A stretch of 64,000 nt of DNA from contig NZ_JBARWZ010000120.1 of NCBI RefSeq assembly GCF_049647105.1, forward strand, positions 38,057 through 102,056, in the 5' to 3' direction. The notes under the pieces were generated by a model. That model was not told where the DNA came from and ran no database searches. It was given only the letters and a program-made list of their open reading frames with translations. Below, piece after piece: positions 32,162-40,620 of this stretch. This DNA comes from Actinophytocola sp049647105. Its GTDB lineage: Bacteria; Actinomycetota; Actinomycetes; Mycobacteriales; Pseudonocardiaceae. The stretch's first letter is position 1; each line of letters opens with the position of its first letter. The position numbers were made by a program, and so were the translations under genes.

Positions 32162-34063
32162 GTGGCCCAGCAGGCGACCGACCGCGCGGCTGACAGCGAT
32201 CGCGTGCTGCAGCGCGTGATCCTGCCGAGGGATCGCGACCCGCTCGATGTCCGTCCGCTGTACCTCGACGAGCCGGACAACGTGCACAGCCATGTCGCGT
32301 CCCGCCGTGAGGTCGTCATCCCGGCGTCGGCCAGGGTCTCGTTCGCCTCCTACTTCAACGCCTTCCCGGCGAGCTACTGGAAGCGCTGGACGAAGATCTC
32401 CGACGTCACCCTGCGGCTGCGGGTGAAGGGCGCTGGCCGGATCGAGCTGTACCGCTCGAAGCCAAACGGCGACGTCGTCCACCTGACCGGCGCGCCGGTG
32501 CACGCGGAGAAGGACTGGGACACCTTCGAGTTCCGCACTACGCTCGCCCCGTTCGAGGACGGCGGCTGGCTGTGGTTCGACGTGTACACCGAGAACGTCG
32601 AGCTGACCGTCGGTGCGGCGGACTGGCTGTCCGACGAACCGCTGCCGATGAAGAAGCTCGCGGTCGGCACCACCACGTTCAACCGCCTCGACGACTGCGT
32701 GGAGTCGCTGCTCGCGCTTGGCGAGGACCCCGTGGTGCTCGACGTGATCGCCAAGGTCTACGTCGCAGACCAGGGCCCGAAGAAGATCGTCGACCACGCG
32801 CGGTACGGCGAGGTCAAGGCGGCCCTCGGCGAGCGCCTGAACGTCATCGCGCAGGGCAACCTCGGTGGTTCCGGCGGCTTCACCCGTGCGCTGTTCGAGT
32901 CGATCGAGCACACCAAGCCGGGCACCGTCGACCAGATCCTGCTGATGGACGACGACATCGCGCTTGAGCCGGACTCGATCCTGCGCTCCAACGCGTTCGC
33001 CCGCGCGGCGGCCAAGCCGGTGATCGTCGGCAGCCACATGCTGAACCTGCAGGCCAAGTCGCGCCTGCACACCATGGGCGAGATCGTCGACCTGGCCTCG
33101 TGCGTGTGGCGGCCGGCGCCGGGCGCGATCACCGACCACGACTTCGGCACCGGCTCGCTGCGGGAGACCCGTCCGCTGCACCGGCGTATCGACTCCACCT
33201 ACAACGGCTGGTGGATGTGCCTGTTCCCGCGCGAGGTCGTGGAGAAGGTCGGCCTGCCGCTGCCGCTGTTCATCAAGTGTGACGACGCGGAGTACTCGCT
33301 GCGCGCGCTGGCGCATGACATCCCGACGGTGACCCTGCCGGGTTCCGCGGTGTGGCACGAGCCGTGGACCGACAAGAACGACACCAAGGACTGGACGGTC
33401 TACTTCCACCTGCGCAACCGGCTGATCATGGCCGCGCTGCACAGCCCGTACGACATGCGCAAGACGCTGCTCAAGCAGGGGGCGCGGTCCGCGGTCCGGC
33501 GGTTGCTGTCGATGGAGTACTCGACCGTCGCGCTGGAGCTCAAGGCACTCGACGACTTCATGGCCGGGCCGGACAAGCTGTTCGACAAGCTCGGCACCGC
33601 GCTGTCCGAGGTCCAGGCCGTCCGCAAGCAGTACACCGACGCGCAGTTCGCGCCGTCCGCGCGGGAGTTCCCGCCGCCGAGCTTCGACATGGTGCGCGCC
33701 GAGCAGATGATGCACCCGCCGGTCCACCCGGCGAAGATCGCGCTGCGGGCGGGCAAGGCGCTGGTGCACAACCTGCGCTCACCGAACCCGGACTCCGCGG
33801 ACCGGCCGCAGGTCAACCTGTCCGCGAGCAGCGCGCCGTGGTTCCTGCTCGGCAACCTGGACAGCGCGACCGTCTCGAACCCGGACGGCAGCGGGGTGGC
33901 GTTCCGCCGCCGTGACCCGAAGGTGTTCCGCGAGCTGGCGGTGCGGGCGACGCAGACCTACAAGCGCCTGATCGCCGAGTGGCCCGCGCTGGTCGAGCAG
34001 TACAAGGCGGCGGTGCCGGAGCTGACCTCGACGGAGTCGTGGCGCAAGGTGTTCTCGGACTAG
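32162..34063 (+). CDS. GlfT2-like galactofuranosyltransferase paralogue
   Basis: This 633-residue protein is collinear with the gene at 29512 over its whole length: FPASYWKRWTKIS in the N-terminal sandwich, TTFNRLDDCVESL, LGGSGGFTRALFE, the DDD triad at 263-265, and a C-terminal helical region ending in ELTSTESWRKVF. One difference stands out: the tryptophan that precedes the catalytic Asp pair in the first copy is Cys373 here (FIKCDDAEYSLRA). The Asp pair (374-375) and the WHEPW histidine are kept. A change beside the acceptor site could alter linkage or acceptor. GTG start with GGAGGAG upstream. The gene ends in a strong terminator. Confidence 0.88.
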   Translation: MAQQATDRAADSDRVLQRVILPRDRDPLDVRPLYLDEPDNVHSHVASRREVVIPASARVSFASYFNAFPASYWKRWTKISDVTLRLRVKGAGRIELYRSKPNGDVVHLTGAPVHAEKDWDTFEFRTTLAPFEDGGWLWFDVYTENVELTVGAADWLSDEPLPMKKLAVGTTTFNRLDDCVESLLALGEDPVVLDVIAKVYVADQGPKKIVDHARYGEVKAALGERLNVIAQGNLGGSGGFTRALFESIEHTKPGTVDQILLMDDDIALEPDSILRSNAFARAAAKPVIVGSHMLNLQAKSRLHTMGEIVDLASCVWRPAPGAITDHDFGTGSLRETRPLHRRIDSTYNGWWMCLFPREVVEKVGLPLPLFIKCDDAEYSLRALAHDIPTVTLPGSAVWHEPWTDKNDTKDWTVYFHLRNRLIMAALHSPYDMRKTLLKQGARSAVRRLLSMEYSTVALELKALDDFMAGPDKLFDKLGTALSEVQAVRKQYTDAQFAPSAREFPPPSFDMVRAEQMMHPPVHPAKIALRAGKALVHNLRSPNPDSADRPQVNLSASSAPWFLLGNLDSATVSNPDGSGVAFRRRDPKVFRELAVRATQTYKRLIAEWPALVEQYKAAVPELTSTESWRKVFSD

Positions 34064-34075
34064 TGGCCGTCAGGA

Positions 34076-34111
34076 GAACGGGGTCGCTTCATGCGGCCCC
34101 GTTCTTTTTTT
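34076..34111 (+). terminator. Rho-independent terminator after the GlfT2 paralogue
   Basis: A 12-bp stem (34076-34087 with 34093-34104, one G-U pair) and a 5-nt TTCAT loop is followed by seven consecutive Ts. This is the most canonical terminator in the window. It closes the 29.5-34.1 kb operon. Confidence 0.93.
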
Positions 34112-34215
34112 CGCACCGATGCAACCCATCCGACCCCGGGGCGTCTTCCTTGGCGTAGAAACAATGAGCACGCGGAGCTGAAAGCCCGCGATTGCATTTC
34201 CTGGGGGAGAAAATC

Positions 34216-34782
34216 ATGAAGGCTCGGTTTGTTTTGGCATGCGTTGCTTCCGGACTCGCGCTGACGGCGTTCGGCGCGGGCAACGCGGCGGCGGCGGAGG
34301 CCGACGGGGCCGAGGAGCCGTACGCGGCGATCGGCGTCGACGACGACGTCATCGTTGCCGGGCAGGAGGTGCGGGTCGCCGCGAGTTGCCAGACCGAGGA
34401 ATTCGTCGGTTCGAAAATCAGTTCCCCGGTCCTGACCGCACCCGATTTCGTGCGGGAAAAAGGAGCACCCGTGGACAATGTGCTCATGTCGATGGGGCGA
34501 ATTCACGCCGACGCGAAGCCAGGCACCTATCCGATTTCTTTCATGTGCGTCGACCGGGAGGTGGCCGGTGAGTTCACCGTGGTCGCCGACAAGTTGCCCG
34601 AGCCGAAGCCGCAGGCCCAGGTCCAGGTGAAGCCCAAGGGCGCACCCGAGACCGGTTCGCTGGAGCAGGCGGCGCCCGCCGGGAACAGCGATGTCGGGGT
34701 GGTCGTCGGCGCGGGTGCGACGGCGCTGCTCCTCGCGGGTGGCGTTGGCGTGACGGCGTACCGCAGTCGCGGGCGGTCCTGA
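34216..34782 (+). CDS. Secreted surface protein with C-terminal membrane anchor
   Basis: This 188-residue protein has a signal peptide (residues 1-27, cut after AAA), an extracellular domain of about 100 residues containing two cysteines (ASCQTEE, SFMCVDRE), and a Pro/Lys/Gln-rich spacer (EPKPQAQVQVKPKG). A C-terminal transmembrane helix (about 158-182) then ends in the basic YRSRGRS. There is no LPxTG motif. ATG 34216 follows a GGGGGAG site. Its stop overlaps the start of the lipoprotein sortase gene (TGATG), so the two are translationally coupled and it is the obvious candidate partner or substrate. Confidence 0.75.
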   Translation: MKARFVLACVASGLALTAFGAGNAAAAEADGAEEPYAAIGVDDDVIVAGQEVRVAASCQTEEFVGSKISSPVLTAPDFVREKGAPVDNVLMSMGRIHADAKPGTYPISFMCVDREVAGEFTVVADKLPEPKPQAQVQVKPKGAPETGSLEQAAPAGNSDVGVVVGAGATALLLAGGVGVTAYRSRGRS

Positions 34783-35366
34783 TGACCCGGCTCGGTGCCG
34801 CGGCGGTGGCGGTCGTGCTCGCCGCCACCGCGCTGCTGACCGGCTGCGCGGTGCCCAACATCTCGGCGCCGCCGCTGGGCACGCCACCGCCGAGCACGAC
34901 CGCGACCGCCAACTCGGCCGTCGCGGAGCCCGCCGGGATCGGCATCCCTCGGATCGACGTGACGTCCTCGCTGGTCGGGCTGGGGCTCGCCGCCGACGGC
35001 AGCGTCGAGGTGCCGCCGGTCGAGCAGCCGATGCAGGCCGGGTGGTTCACCGGATCCCCGAAGCCCGGTGAGCCAGGCCCCGCGGTGGTCCTCGGTCACG
35101 TCAACGGCGGTGGCCAGGCGGGCATCTTCGCCCGGCTGCACGAGCTGGCCGAAGGCGACGAGATCCGGATCAGGCGCACCGACGGCACCGTCGCGCGGTT
35201 CACCGTGACCCGGGTCGACCAGGTGCCGAAGGCGGACTTCCCGACCGAGGCGGTCTACGGCGACACCGAGGGCCCTGAGCTGCGGCTGATCACCTGCGGG
35301 GGCTCGTTCGACCGGGCCGCGCACAGCTACCGGGACAACGTGATCGTCTACGCGAAGCTTGCGTGA
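34782..35366 (+). CDS. Class F-type sortase with lipoprotein signal
   Basis: This is a 194-residue sortase. The N-terminus is a lipoprotein signal with lipobox LLTGC (Cys about residue 22). The catalytic triad is visible: His in VVLGHVNGGG, Cys in LITCGGSFD, and Arg in HSYRDNVIV. Sortases cleave a C-terminal signal and attach the protein to the wall or to an amine acceptor; class F enzymes of actinomycetes often lack an obvious LPxTG partner. It is coupled to the surface protein gene upstream, which has a membrane anchor but no standard sorting motif. A strong hairpin follows 20 bp after the stop. Confidence 0.88.
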   Translation: MTRLGAAAVAVVLAATALLTGCAVPNISAPPLGTPPPSTTATANSAVAEPAGIGIPRIDVTSSLVGLGLAADGSVEVPPVEQPMQAGWFTGSPKPGEPGPAVVLGHVNGGGQAGIFARLHELAEGDEIRIRRTDGTVARFTVTRVDQVPKADFPTEAVYGDTEGPELRLITCGGSFDRAAHSYRDNVIVYAKLA

Positions 35367-35386
35367 CGGGGAGTACGGACACGAGA

Positions 35387-35417
35387 GAGGCCGCCAGGGT
35401 CAGACCCTGGCGGCCTC
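35387..35417. terminator. Perfect 14-bp hairpin between sortase and cold-shock genes
   Basis: The arms 35387-35400 and 35404-35417 are perfectly complementary around a 3-nt loop. It sits between two convergent stops and serves as a bidirectional terminator. Confidence 0.9.
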
Positions 35418-35439
35418 AATCATTCGCAACTTGGCGAGA

Positions 35440-35643
35440 TCAGACGGCGCGCACGCCGGTGGCCTGCGGGCCCTTCTGGCCCTGGCCGATCTCGAACTCC
35501 ACGCGCTGGTTCTCGTCCAGGCTGCGGAAGCCGCTGCCCTGAATCTCCGAGTAGTGAACGAAGACGTCAGCGCTACCGTCGTCCGGAGCGATGAAGCCGA
35601 AGCCCTTCTCGGAGTTGAACCACTTCACAGTTCCCTGTGTCAC
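35440..35643 (-). CDS. cspA: Cold-shock domain protein
   Basis: This 67-residue single-domain protein is an OB-fold RNA chaperone. RNP1 is KGFGFI and RNP2 is VFVHY; the N-terminus TQGTVKWFN is standard. GTG 35643 is chosen because AGGAG lies about 9 nt upstream and family members begin here; a longer frame from 35670 is not supported. It is a typical actinobacterial Csp, which binds single-stranded RNA and prevents secondary structure. The upstream 35644-35839 region is long and gene-free, as expected for a cold-shock mRNA with a structured 5' leader. Confidence 0.95.
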   Translation of the reverse strand: MTQGTVKWFNSEKGFGFIAPDDGSADVFVHYSEIQGSGFRSLDENQRVEFEIGQGQKGPQATGVRAV

Positions 35644-35839
35644 TGCATATCTCCTGATACTGCTGTGCAAGCCGCCGCGGTCGCGACAACCCTTGGCCGG
35701 TGCTGGGAGACGACTCGACTCGGAGAGTCAAACCGCTCGCCCGCAATGGGTTCGTGCACTGGCCACGCACCCATTACGACCATGGACAGTGAACCACAGG
35801 TAGCAGACTGAACGCACTAGAAGGGTTGCGGCTCTTCAC

Positions 35840-36208
35840 GTGCTGGGAGACGCTCGTAACGTGAGCGAGCTCGCTAGTGACCAGCCCCGATCAATCGCAC
35901 TGAATCTGGACGAGGCAGGCGTCTCCGTCGACCTCCCCAAGCCCTCCCACCAGGAGGACCAGGTCTACGGCGTCCCATACCGGCCCGTCGAGTTCCGCGA
36001 CGACGATCTGCCGACCGCGCTCGAACGTTCCGCGGCGTGGCTCCGGCGAACACAGGAATGGCTGGGCGAACCGGTAGATGTCATCGCGATCCACCTGGAC
36101 TACGACGACAGCGGCGACTGCCCGTACTACGACGTGAAGCTCCTCTGCAACGAGGAGGATCTCGCGGGCGCGCCGATCGCGCTGCGCGCGGCCAAGACGG
36201 TCGACTGA
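35840..36208 (+). CDS. Hypothetical acidic protein
   Basis: This 122-residue protein has no membrane segment or signal. It is acidic, with an Asp-rich C-terminal half (HLDYDDSGDCPYYDVKLLC) and two cysteines. I do not recognise the family. The start is uncertain: GTG 35840 and GTG 35861 are both possible. A 13-mer, GTGCTGGGAGACG, occurs both at the start (35840) and about 140 bp upstream (35700), possibly a small duplication. It converges on sixA. Confidence 0.5.
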   Translation: MLGDARNVSELASDQPRSIALNLDEAGVSVDLPKPSHQEDQVYGVPYRPVEFRDDDLPTALERSAAWLRRTQEWLGEPVDVIAIHLDYDDSGDCPYYDVKLLCNEEDLAGAPIALRAAKTVD

Positions 36209-36224
36209 TCCATGTCCCCCCTGG

Positions 36225-36695
36225 TCAGCCGCGCGGAGTCGCGTGGCTGACCAGGTTCGCGCTGCGTGCCCACACGTCGGGCCAGCCACCCTGCCACCCC
36301 AGGACCGCGATCGCCGAGGTCTTCAGCTCCACCGGCTCGGTGGTCAGTGCCCTGACCAGCTCGGACAGCCCCGGGTTGTGCCCGACCAGCGCGACCGTGC
36401 CCAGATCGTCGGACACCTCGTCCACCACCGACATCAGATCCTGGGGGCTTGCCGCGTACACCCGTTCGTCGTGCCGCACCTGCTTCGCGGTCAGCCCGGA
36501 CCTGGTGAGGGTCTCGCGCGCACGCACGGCGGACGAGCAGATCACGAGGTCGACGGCGCCGACGTGCTCGGCCACCCACGGCCCGATCAGCGGCGCCTCG
36601 CGCTGCCCGCGCGGGTTGAGTGGCCGCTGGTCGTCGGGCAGATCGTTGGTCCAGTCGGACTTGGCATGCCGGATGACAACCAGAACTCGGTCCAT
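36225..36695 (-). CDS. sixA: SixA-like histidine phosphatase
   Basis: This 156-residue protein belongs to the histidine phosphatase (phosphoglycerate-mutase-like) superfamily, SixA branch. The nucleophile motif RHAKSDW is at residues 9-15. A second conserved Arg lies in SSAVRARETL, and the C-terminal His in LVGHNPGLSEL. Small SixA proteins remove phosphate from phosphohistidine in signalling proteins or from small metabolites; the substrate is not clear from context. Its promoter region lies next to the intergenic repeat at 36713. Confidence 0.88.
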   Translation of the reverse strand: MDRVLVVIRHAKSDWTNDLPDDQRPLNPRGQREAPLIGPWVAEHVGAVDLVICSSAVRARETLTRSGLTAKQVRHDERVYAASPQDLMSVVDEVSDDLGTVALVGHNPGLSELVRALTTEPVELKTSAIAVLGWQGGWPDVWARSANLVSHATPRG

Positions 36696-36712
36696 ACCCC
36701 GATGTTATGCAC

Positions 36713-36848
36713 GTCCGCCTCCCCGGAATTCAAAGTGTTGGTTCGACCCAGCGCATCCTCGGACCCGCAGGCGGTTGGTGGCTGGGTGCCGTCACGTTCC
36801 CCTGAGGTCACTGTTGGTCAGGCCCAGACCCGCACAAAGATCCATGGG
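36713..36848. repeat. ~135-bp intergenic repeat, copy A
   Basis: The segment matches the reverse complement of 48531-48665 at roughly 85% by eye over its full length. It starts with GTCCGCCTCCCCGGAATT and ends with CACAAAGATCCATGG. The best-conserved stretch is the middle GTCACGTTCCCCTGAGGTC, then ACTGTTGGTCAGG. It encodes nothing consistent and shows no terminal inverted repeats. Here it fills the gap between sixA and the HAD gene. A joined-ends relic is at 19559. Confidence 0.8.
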
Positions 36849-36851
36849 AGG

Positions 36852-37676
36852 CTAGAACCAGCGCTCCAGCACCTGTGCCACGCCGTCCTCGGAGTTGGGG
36901 GCGGTCACCTCGTCGGCGACGGCCAGCAGGTCGTCGTGCGCGTTGGCCATCGCGACGCCGTGCCCTGCCCAGCCGACCATCGGCACGTCGTTGGGCATGT
37001 CGCCGAACGCGATCACCCGTTCCTGGTCAACGGCCAGTTTCCTGCACACCCATTCGAGCCCGGACGCCTTGGTCACGCCGCTCGCGGAGATCTCGATCAG
37101 CCCGCTGTTGGACGAGTAGGTGACCTCGAGGTCCATGTCCGAGGTCACGGCGGTCACGGCCTCGGCCATCTGCCCGCTGGTCATGCCGCCGTGCCGCAGG
37201 AGCAGCTTCGTGGCCGGTTTGCCGACCACCTCGGCCCTCGGTGCGAGGTCCGGCGAGTCGGTCTCGCCCTCCGGGAGGCCCCACGGGTTCAGGAACCCGG
37301 GTTCGATCGCGAACGGCTGAGGCTGGTCCCGGCCGAGCGCGGTCCGCTCGGCCGCGATCCTGGCCTCCGGCAGGGCGGACTCGACGGCCCGCACCACGTC
37401 CTGGAGCTGTAGCGGCGTCAGGTCCCGCACGTGCAGGACCTCGTCGTTGCCGATGTCGTAGACGACCCCGCCGTTCGCGCACACCGCGTACCCGGTCAGC
37501 CCGGCGGCCTCCGCGACCCGCGGGATCCATCGGGGTGGCCTACCGGTGACCAGCACGAACGGGATGTCGGCCGCGAGTACGCGGGAGATCACCCGTCCGG
37601 TGCGGGCGGTGATGCGCTCGGCCGGGTCCAGCAGGGTGCCATCCACGTCGGAGGCCACGAGATCGGGTCGGTGCAC
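36852..37676 (-). CDS. Cof-type HAD-IIB hydrolase
   Basis: This 274-residue protein is a HAD-superfamily phosphatase with a C2b cap. Motif I is ASDVDGTLLDP (nucleophile Asp about residue 10), motif II is LVTGRPP, motif III Lys is in the ASGVTKASGLEWV segment, and motif IV is IAFGDMPNDVPM. Cof enzymes dephosphorylate sugar phosphates, flavin precursors or other small metabolites; the substrate cannot be assigned from sequence. It is followed by the copy A repeat. Confidence 0.9.
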   Translation of the reverse strand: MHRPDLVASDVDGTLLDPAERITARTGRVISRVLAADIPFVLVTGRPPRWIPRVAEAAGLTGYAVCANGGVVYDIGNDEVLHVRDLTPLQLQDVVRAVESALPEARIAAERTALGRDQPQPFAIEPGFLNPWGLPEGETDSPDLAPRAEVVGKPATKLLLRHGGMTSGQMAEAVTAVTSDMDLEVTYSSNSGLIEISASGVTKASGLEWVCRKLAVDQERVIAFGDMPNDVPMVGWAGHGVAMANAHDDLLAVADEVTAPNSEDGVAQVLERWF

Positions 37677-37717
37677 AACACCATCTTCCCTGGCCCGAAT
37701 GGACTACGGTGCGTTTC

Positions 37718-38281
37718 GTGAGCTACCCACCACAGGGTTACGGACCGCAGGGCATTCAGCCGTACGGGCCGCCGCCACCCGGTTACGGACCGTATGGGTA
37801 TGGGCCGCCCAGTCCCGCACTGGGTTACCTCACCGCGATCGCGTTCATCATCTGCGGTGCGCTCGCGCTCCTGCTCGCGATCGTCGGCTGGGACGGCTCG
37901 GCCGACAACGGGTCGATGATCGCCGGCCTCGTGGGGGTCGCGTTCACCGAGGACCTCACCGGCAACGTGGACTTCGCGATCTCGGCGACCATGTCGGTCG
38001 CGTGCTCGTCGATCGTGTTCGGCCTGGTCATGTTCGCGCGCCTGGAGTTCGTGCGCTGGATCCTCGCGGTCATCGGCGCGCTGATGACCGCGTACTACCT
38101 GTACGCGATCATCTGGATCCTCTCCAACGACGGCGGCGAGTTCATCGCCATGGCGCTGGTGTCGTGGGTCCTGTGGCTCGGCGCGACCGTGGTCGCCGTG
38201 CTGCCCGCGACGGGCCGCGCCATGCGTAAGCGCGGGCCTCGGCCGTATCCGCCGCAGCCCGGGTACCCGCGGCAGTACTGA
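37718..38281 (+). CDS. Four-helix membrane protein with Pro/Gly/Tyr-rich head
   Basis: This 187-residue protein starts at GTG 37718. Residues 1-35 are low-complexity Gly-Tyr-Pro repeats (GYGPPSP, GPPPPGYGP), typical of cytosolic N-tails of actinomycete membrane proteins. Four membrane segments follow (about 36-57, 80-105, 112-132 and 145-165), and the C-terminus is again Pro/Tyr-rich. The function is not recognised. It is divergent from the HAD gene and 14 bp before the LLM gene on the same strand. Confidence 0.65.
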   Translation: MSYPPQGYGPQGIQPYGPPPPGYGPYGYGPPSPALGYLTAIAFIICGALALLLAIVGWDGSADNGSMIAGLVGVAFTEDLTGNVDFAISATMSVACSSIVFGLVMFARLEFVRWILAVIGALMTAYYLYAIIWILSNDGGEFIAMALVSWVLWLGATVVAVLPATGRAMRKRGPRPYPPQPGYPRQY

Positions 38282-38295
38282 GCTACCGTGCGGAT

Positions 38296-39180
38296 GTGCG
38301 CTTCGGCATCCTGATCCTGCCCGAGTACCGATGGCCGCTGGCCGAACAGAAGTGGCGTGCGGCCGAGTCGTACGGCTTCGACCACGCCTGGACCTACGAC
38401 CACATCGGCTGGCGCTCGCTCGTCGACGGCCCGTGGTTCGACGCGGTGCCGACGCTGACCGCCGCGGCCATGGTGACCACGCGGATCCGCCTCGGCACGC
38501 TGGTCGCGTCGCCCAACTTCCGGCACCCGGTGCCGTTCGCGCGAAGCCTGCTCTCGCTCGACGACATCTCGGGCGGGCGGTTGCTGGTCGGTGTCGGCGC
38601 GGGCGCCCTGGCCGGGTACGACAACGTCGTCATGGGCGGCGAGGGGCTCGGGCCACGAGAGCGCGTCGACCGGTTCGGCGAGTTCGTCGAGCAGCTCGAC
38701 TCGCTGCTGACCGCCGAGCGCACGTCGATCGGCGGCGAGTACTACACGTCGGTCGAGGCCCGTTCAGCGCCCGGCTGCGCACAGCAACCACGCGCGCCGT
38801 TCGTGGTGGCGGGCAACGGTCCCCGCTCGATGCGGATCGCCGCCCGGTTCGGGCAGGCCTGGCTGACCACCGGCAAGGGCGGGGACAGCGTCGACGAGTG
38901 GTGGGCGGGTGTCGCCGAACTGGCGGCGAAGTTCACCGACATCCCGGGCAGCGATGGCAAGGACCGCTACCTGAGCCTGGACTCCGCGCCGGTGCTCTCC
39001 CTGTCGAGCGTGGCGTACTTCCGGGAGGCGGCGGGCCGCGCCGCCGAGCTCGGCTTCACCGACGTCGTCAGCCACTGGCCACGCGAGGACGGCGTCTACG
39101 CGGCCCGCGTCGACACGTTGGAAGCCGTCGCGGCCACCGTCCTGCCGGAGCTGCGGACCGCGCCTCACATGCGCGGTTGA
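38296..39180 (+). CDS. LLM-class flavin/F420-dependent oxidoreductase
   Basis: This is a 294-residue TIM-barrel oxidoreductase of the luciferase-like superfamily. Family marks are FGILILPEYRW at the N-terminus, YGFDHAWTYDHIGW, TRIRLGTLVASPNFRHPV, ISGGRLLVGVGAG, and the glycine-containing PFVVAGNGPRSMRIAARFGQ that binds the cofactor phosphate. Whether it uses FMN or F420 cannot be told, though the second is likely in an actinomycete. The substrate is unknown. It starts at GTG 38296. The 225 bp after it (to glf) hold no gene; they should contain the glf promoter. Confidence 0.85.
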   Translation: MRFGILILPEYRWPLAEQKWRAAESYGFDHAWTYDHIGWRSLVDGPWFDAVPTLTAAAMVTTRIRLGTLVASPNFRHPVPFARSLLSLDDISGGRLLVGVGAGALAGYDNVVMGGEGLGPRERVDRFGEFVEQLDSLLTAERTSIGGEYYTSVEARSAPGCAQQPRAPFVVAGNGPRSMRIAARFGQAWLTTGKGGDSVDEWWAGVAELAAKFTDIPGSDGKDRYLSLDSAPVLSLSSVAYFREAAGRAAELGFTDVVSHWPREDGVYAARVDTLEAVAATVLPELRTAPHMRG

Positions 39181-39405
39181 CGAGTGTCCGGAACGTGACC
39201 CACGGCACGGGAACGTACGGGGGCCCCAGCGCGTCATTACTAGCGAGGCGAGAGCCGGAGTAGGGAATGCCAGGGGTGAGGACCCTCGTATCGGGGAGAT
39301 GCGGGGGTCTTCGGCGTTCCGGGGGTCGTGGCCCGAGCCGCACGCGGCGTGACCAACCGACCTCGGCTGCGTTGTGCGCCGCCTACGCAGGTAGCCTGAG
39401 TCGCC

Positions 39406-40620
39406 GTGAGCGTCCCAGCAGACAACTCTGACAACTACACCGGCTACGACCTCGTCATCGTCGGCTCCGGCTTCTTCGGTCTGACCGTCGCGGAGCGGGT
39501 CGCGACCCAGCTGAACAAGCGGGTCCTCGTGCTGGAGCGCAGGTCGCACCTTGGCGGCAACGCGTACTCCGAGCCGGAGCCCGAGACGGGTATCGAGGTG
39601 CACAAGTACGGTGCGCACCTCTTCCACACCTCGAACAAGCGCGTGTGGGAGTACGTGAACCAGTTCACCGAGTTCACGAACTACCAGCACCGCGTGTTCG
39701 CCAGGGTCTCCGACCAGGTCTACTCGTTCCCGATGAACCTGGGTCTCATCAACCAGTTCTTCGGCAAGTCGCACACCCCGGACGAGGCGCGCGAGCTGAT
39801 CGCCAAGCAGGCCGCCGAATACCGGACCGAGGACGCGCAGAACCTCGAGGAGAAGGCCATCTCGCTGGTCGGCCGCCCCCTCTACGAGGCGTTCATCAAG
39901 GGGTACACGGCCAAGCAGTGGGAGAACGACCCCAAGGAGCTTGGCGCCAACATCATCACGCGCCTGCCGGTCCGGTACACGTTCGACAACCGGTACTTCA
40001 ACGACACCTACGAGGGCCTGCCCCTCAACGGCTACACGGCGTGGCTCGAGAAGATGGCCGAGCACGAGAACATCGAGGTCCGGGTCAACGTCGACTACTT
40101 CGACGTGCGTGACCGGATCCCGGCGGGCACCCCGACCGTCTACACGGGTCCGCTCGACCGCTACTTCGACTACTCCGCGGGCCGGTTCACCTGGCGCACC
40201 GTCGACTTCGAGTCCGAGGTCGTGCCGACGGGTGACTTCCAGGGCACCTCCGTCGTCAACTACAACGACCAAGAGGTCCCGTACACCCGGATCATCGAGT
40301 TCCGGCACTTCCACCCGGAACGCAAGCACTACCCGGCCGACAAGACGGTCGTCTTCCGCGAGTTCTCCCGCTTCGCGAAGGACGACGACGAGCCGTACTA
40401 CCCGATCAACACCCCGGAGAACCGCGACAAGCTCGAGCGGTACCGGGAGCTGGCCGCGGTGGAGGCCAAGGAGCGCAACGTCATCTTCGGTGGTCGCCTC
40501 GGCACGTACAAGTACCTCGACATGCACATGGCCATCGGGTCGGCGCTGTCGGTGTTCGACAACAAGGTGGCGCCGCACCTGTCCGATGGCGCGCCGCTCG
40601 ACGGTTCACTGGAAGGCTGA
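39406..40620 (+). CDS. glf: UDP-galactopyranose mutase
   Basis: This 404-residue FAD enzyme interconverts UDP-galactopyranose and UDP-galactofuranose, the donor used by the GlfT enzymes in this window. The FAD motif is VIVGSGFFGLTVAE (about residues 12-25), followed by RRSHLGGNAYSEPE. Other marks are VHKYGAHLFHTSN, PMNLGLINQFFGK, FIKGYTAKQW, RLPVRYTFDNRYFNDTYEG and YYPINTPENRDKLERY, where the FAD- and substrate-binding Arg and Tyr sit. It starts at GTG 39406 and heads the operon glf-PAP2-ubiA; its stop overlaps the next ATG. Confidence 0.97.
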   Translation: MSVPADNSDNYTGYDLVIVGSGFFGLTVAERVATQLNKRVLVLERRSHLGGNAYSEPEPETGIEVHKYGAHLFHTSNKRVWEYVNQFTEFTNYQHRVFARVSDQVYSFPMNLGLINQFFGKSHTPDEARELIAKQAAEYRTEDAQNLEEKAISLVGRPLYEAFIKGYTAKQWENDPKELGANIITRLPVRYTFDNRYFNDTYEGLPLNGYTAWLEKMAEHENIEVRVNVDYFDVRDRIPAGTPTVYTGPLDRYFDYSAGRFTWRTVDFESEVVPTGDFQGTSVVNYNDQEVPYTRIIEFRHFHPERKHYPADKTVVFREFSRFAKDDDEPYYPINTPENRDKLERYRELAAVEAKERNVIFGGRLGTYKYLDMHMAIGSALSVFDNKVAPHLSDGAPLDGSLEG

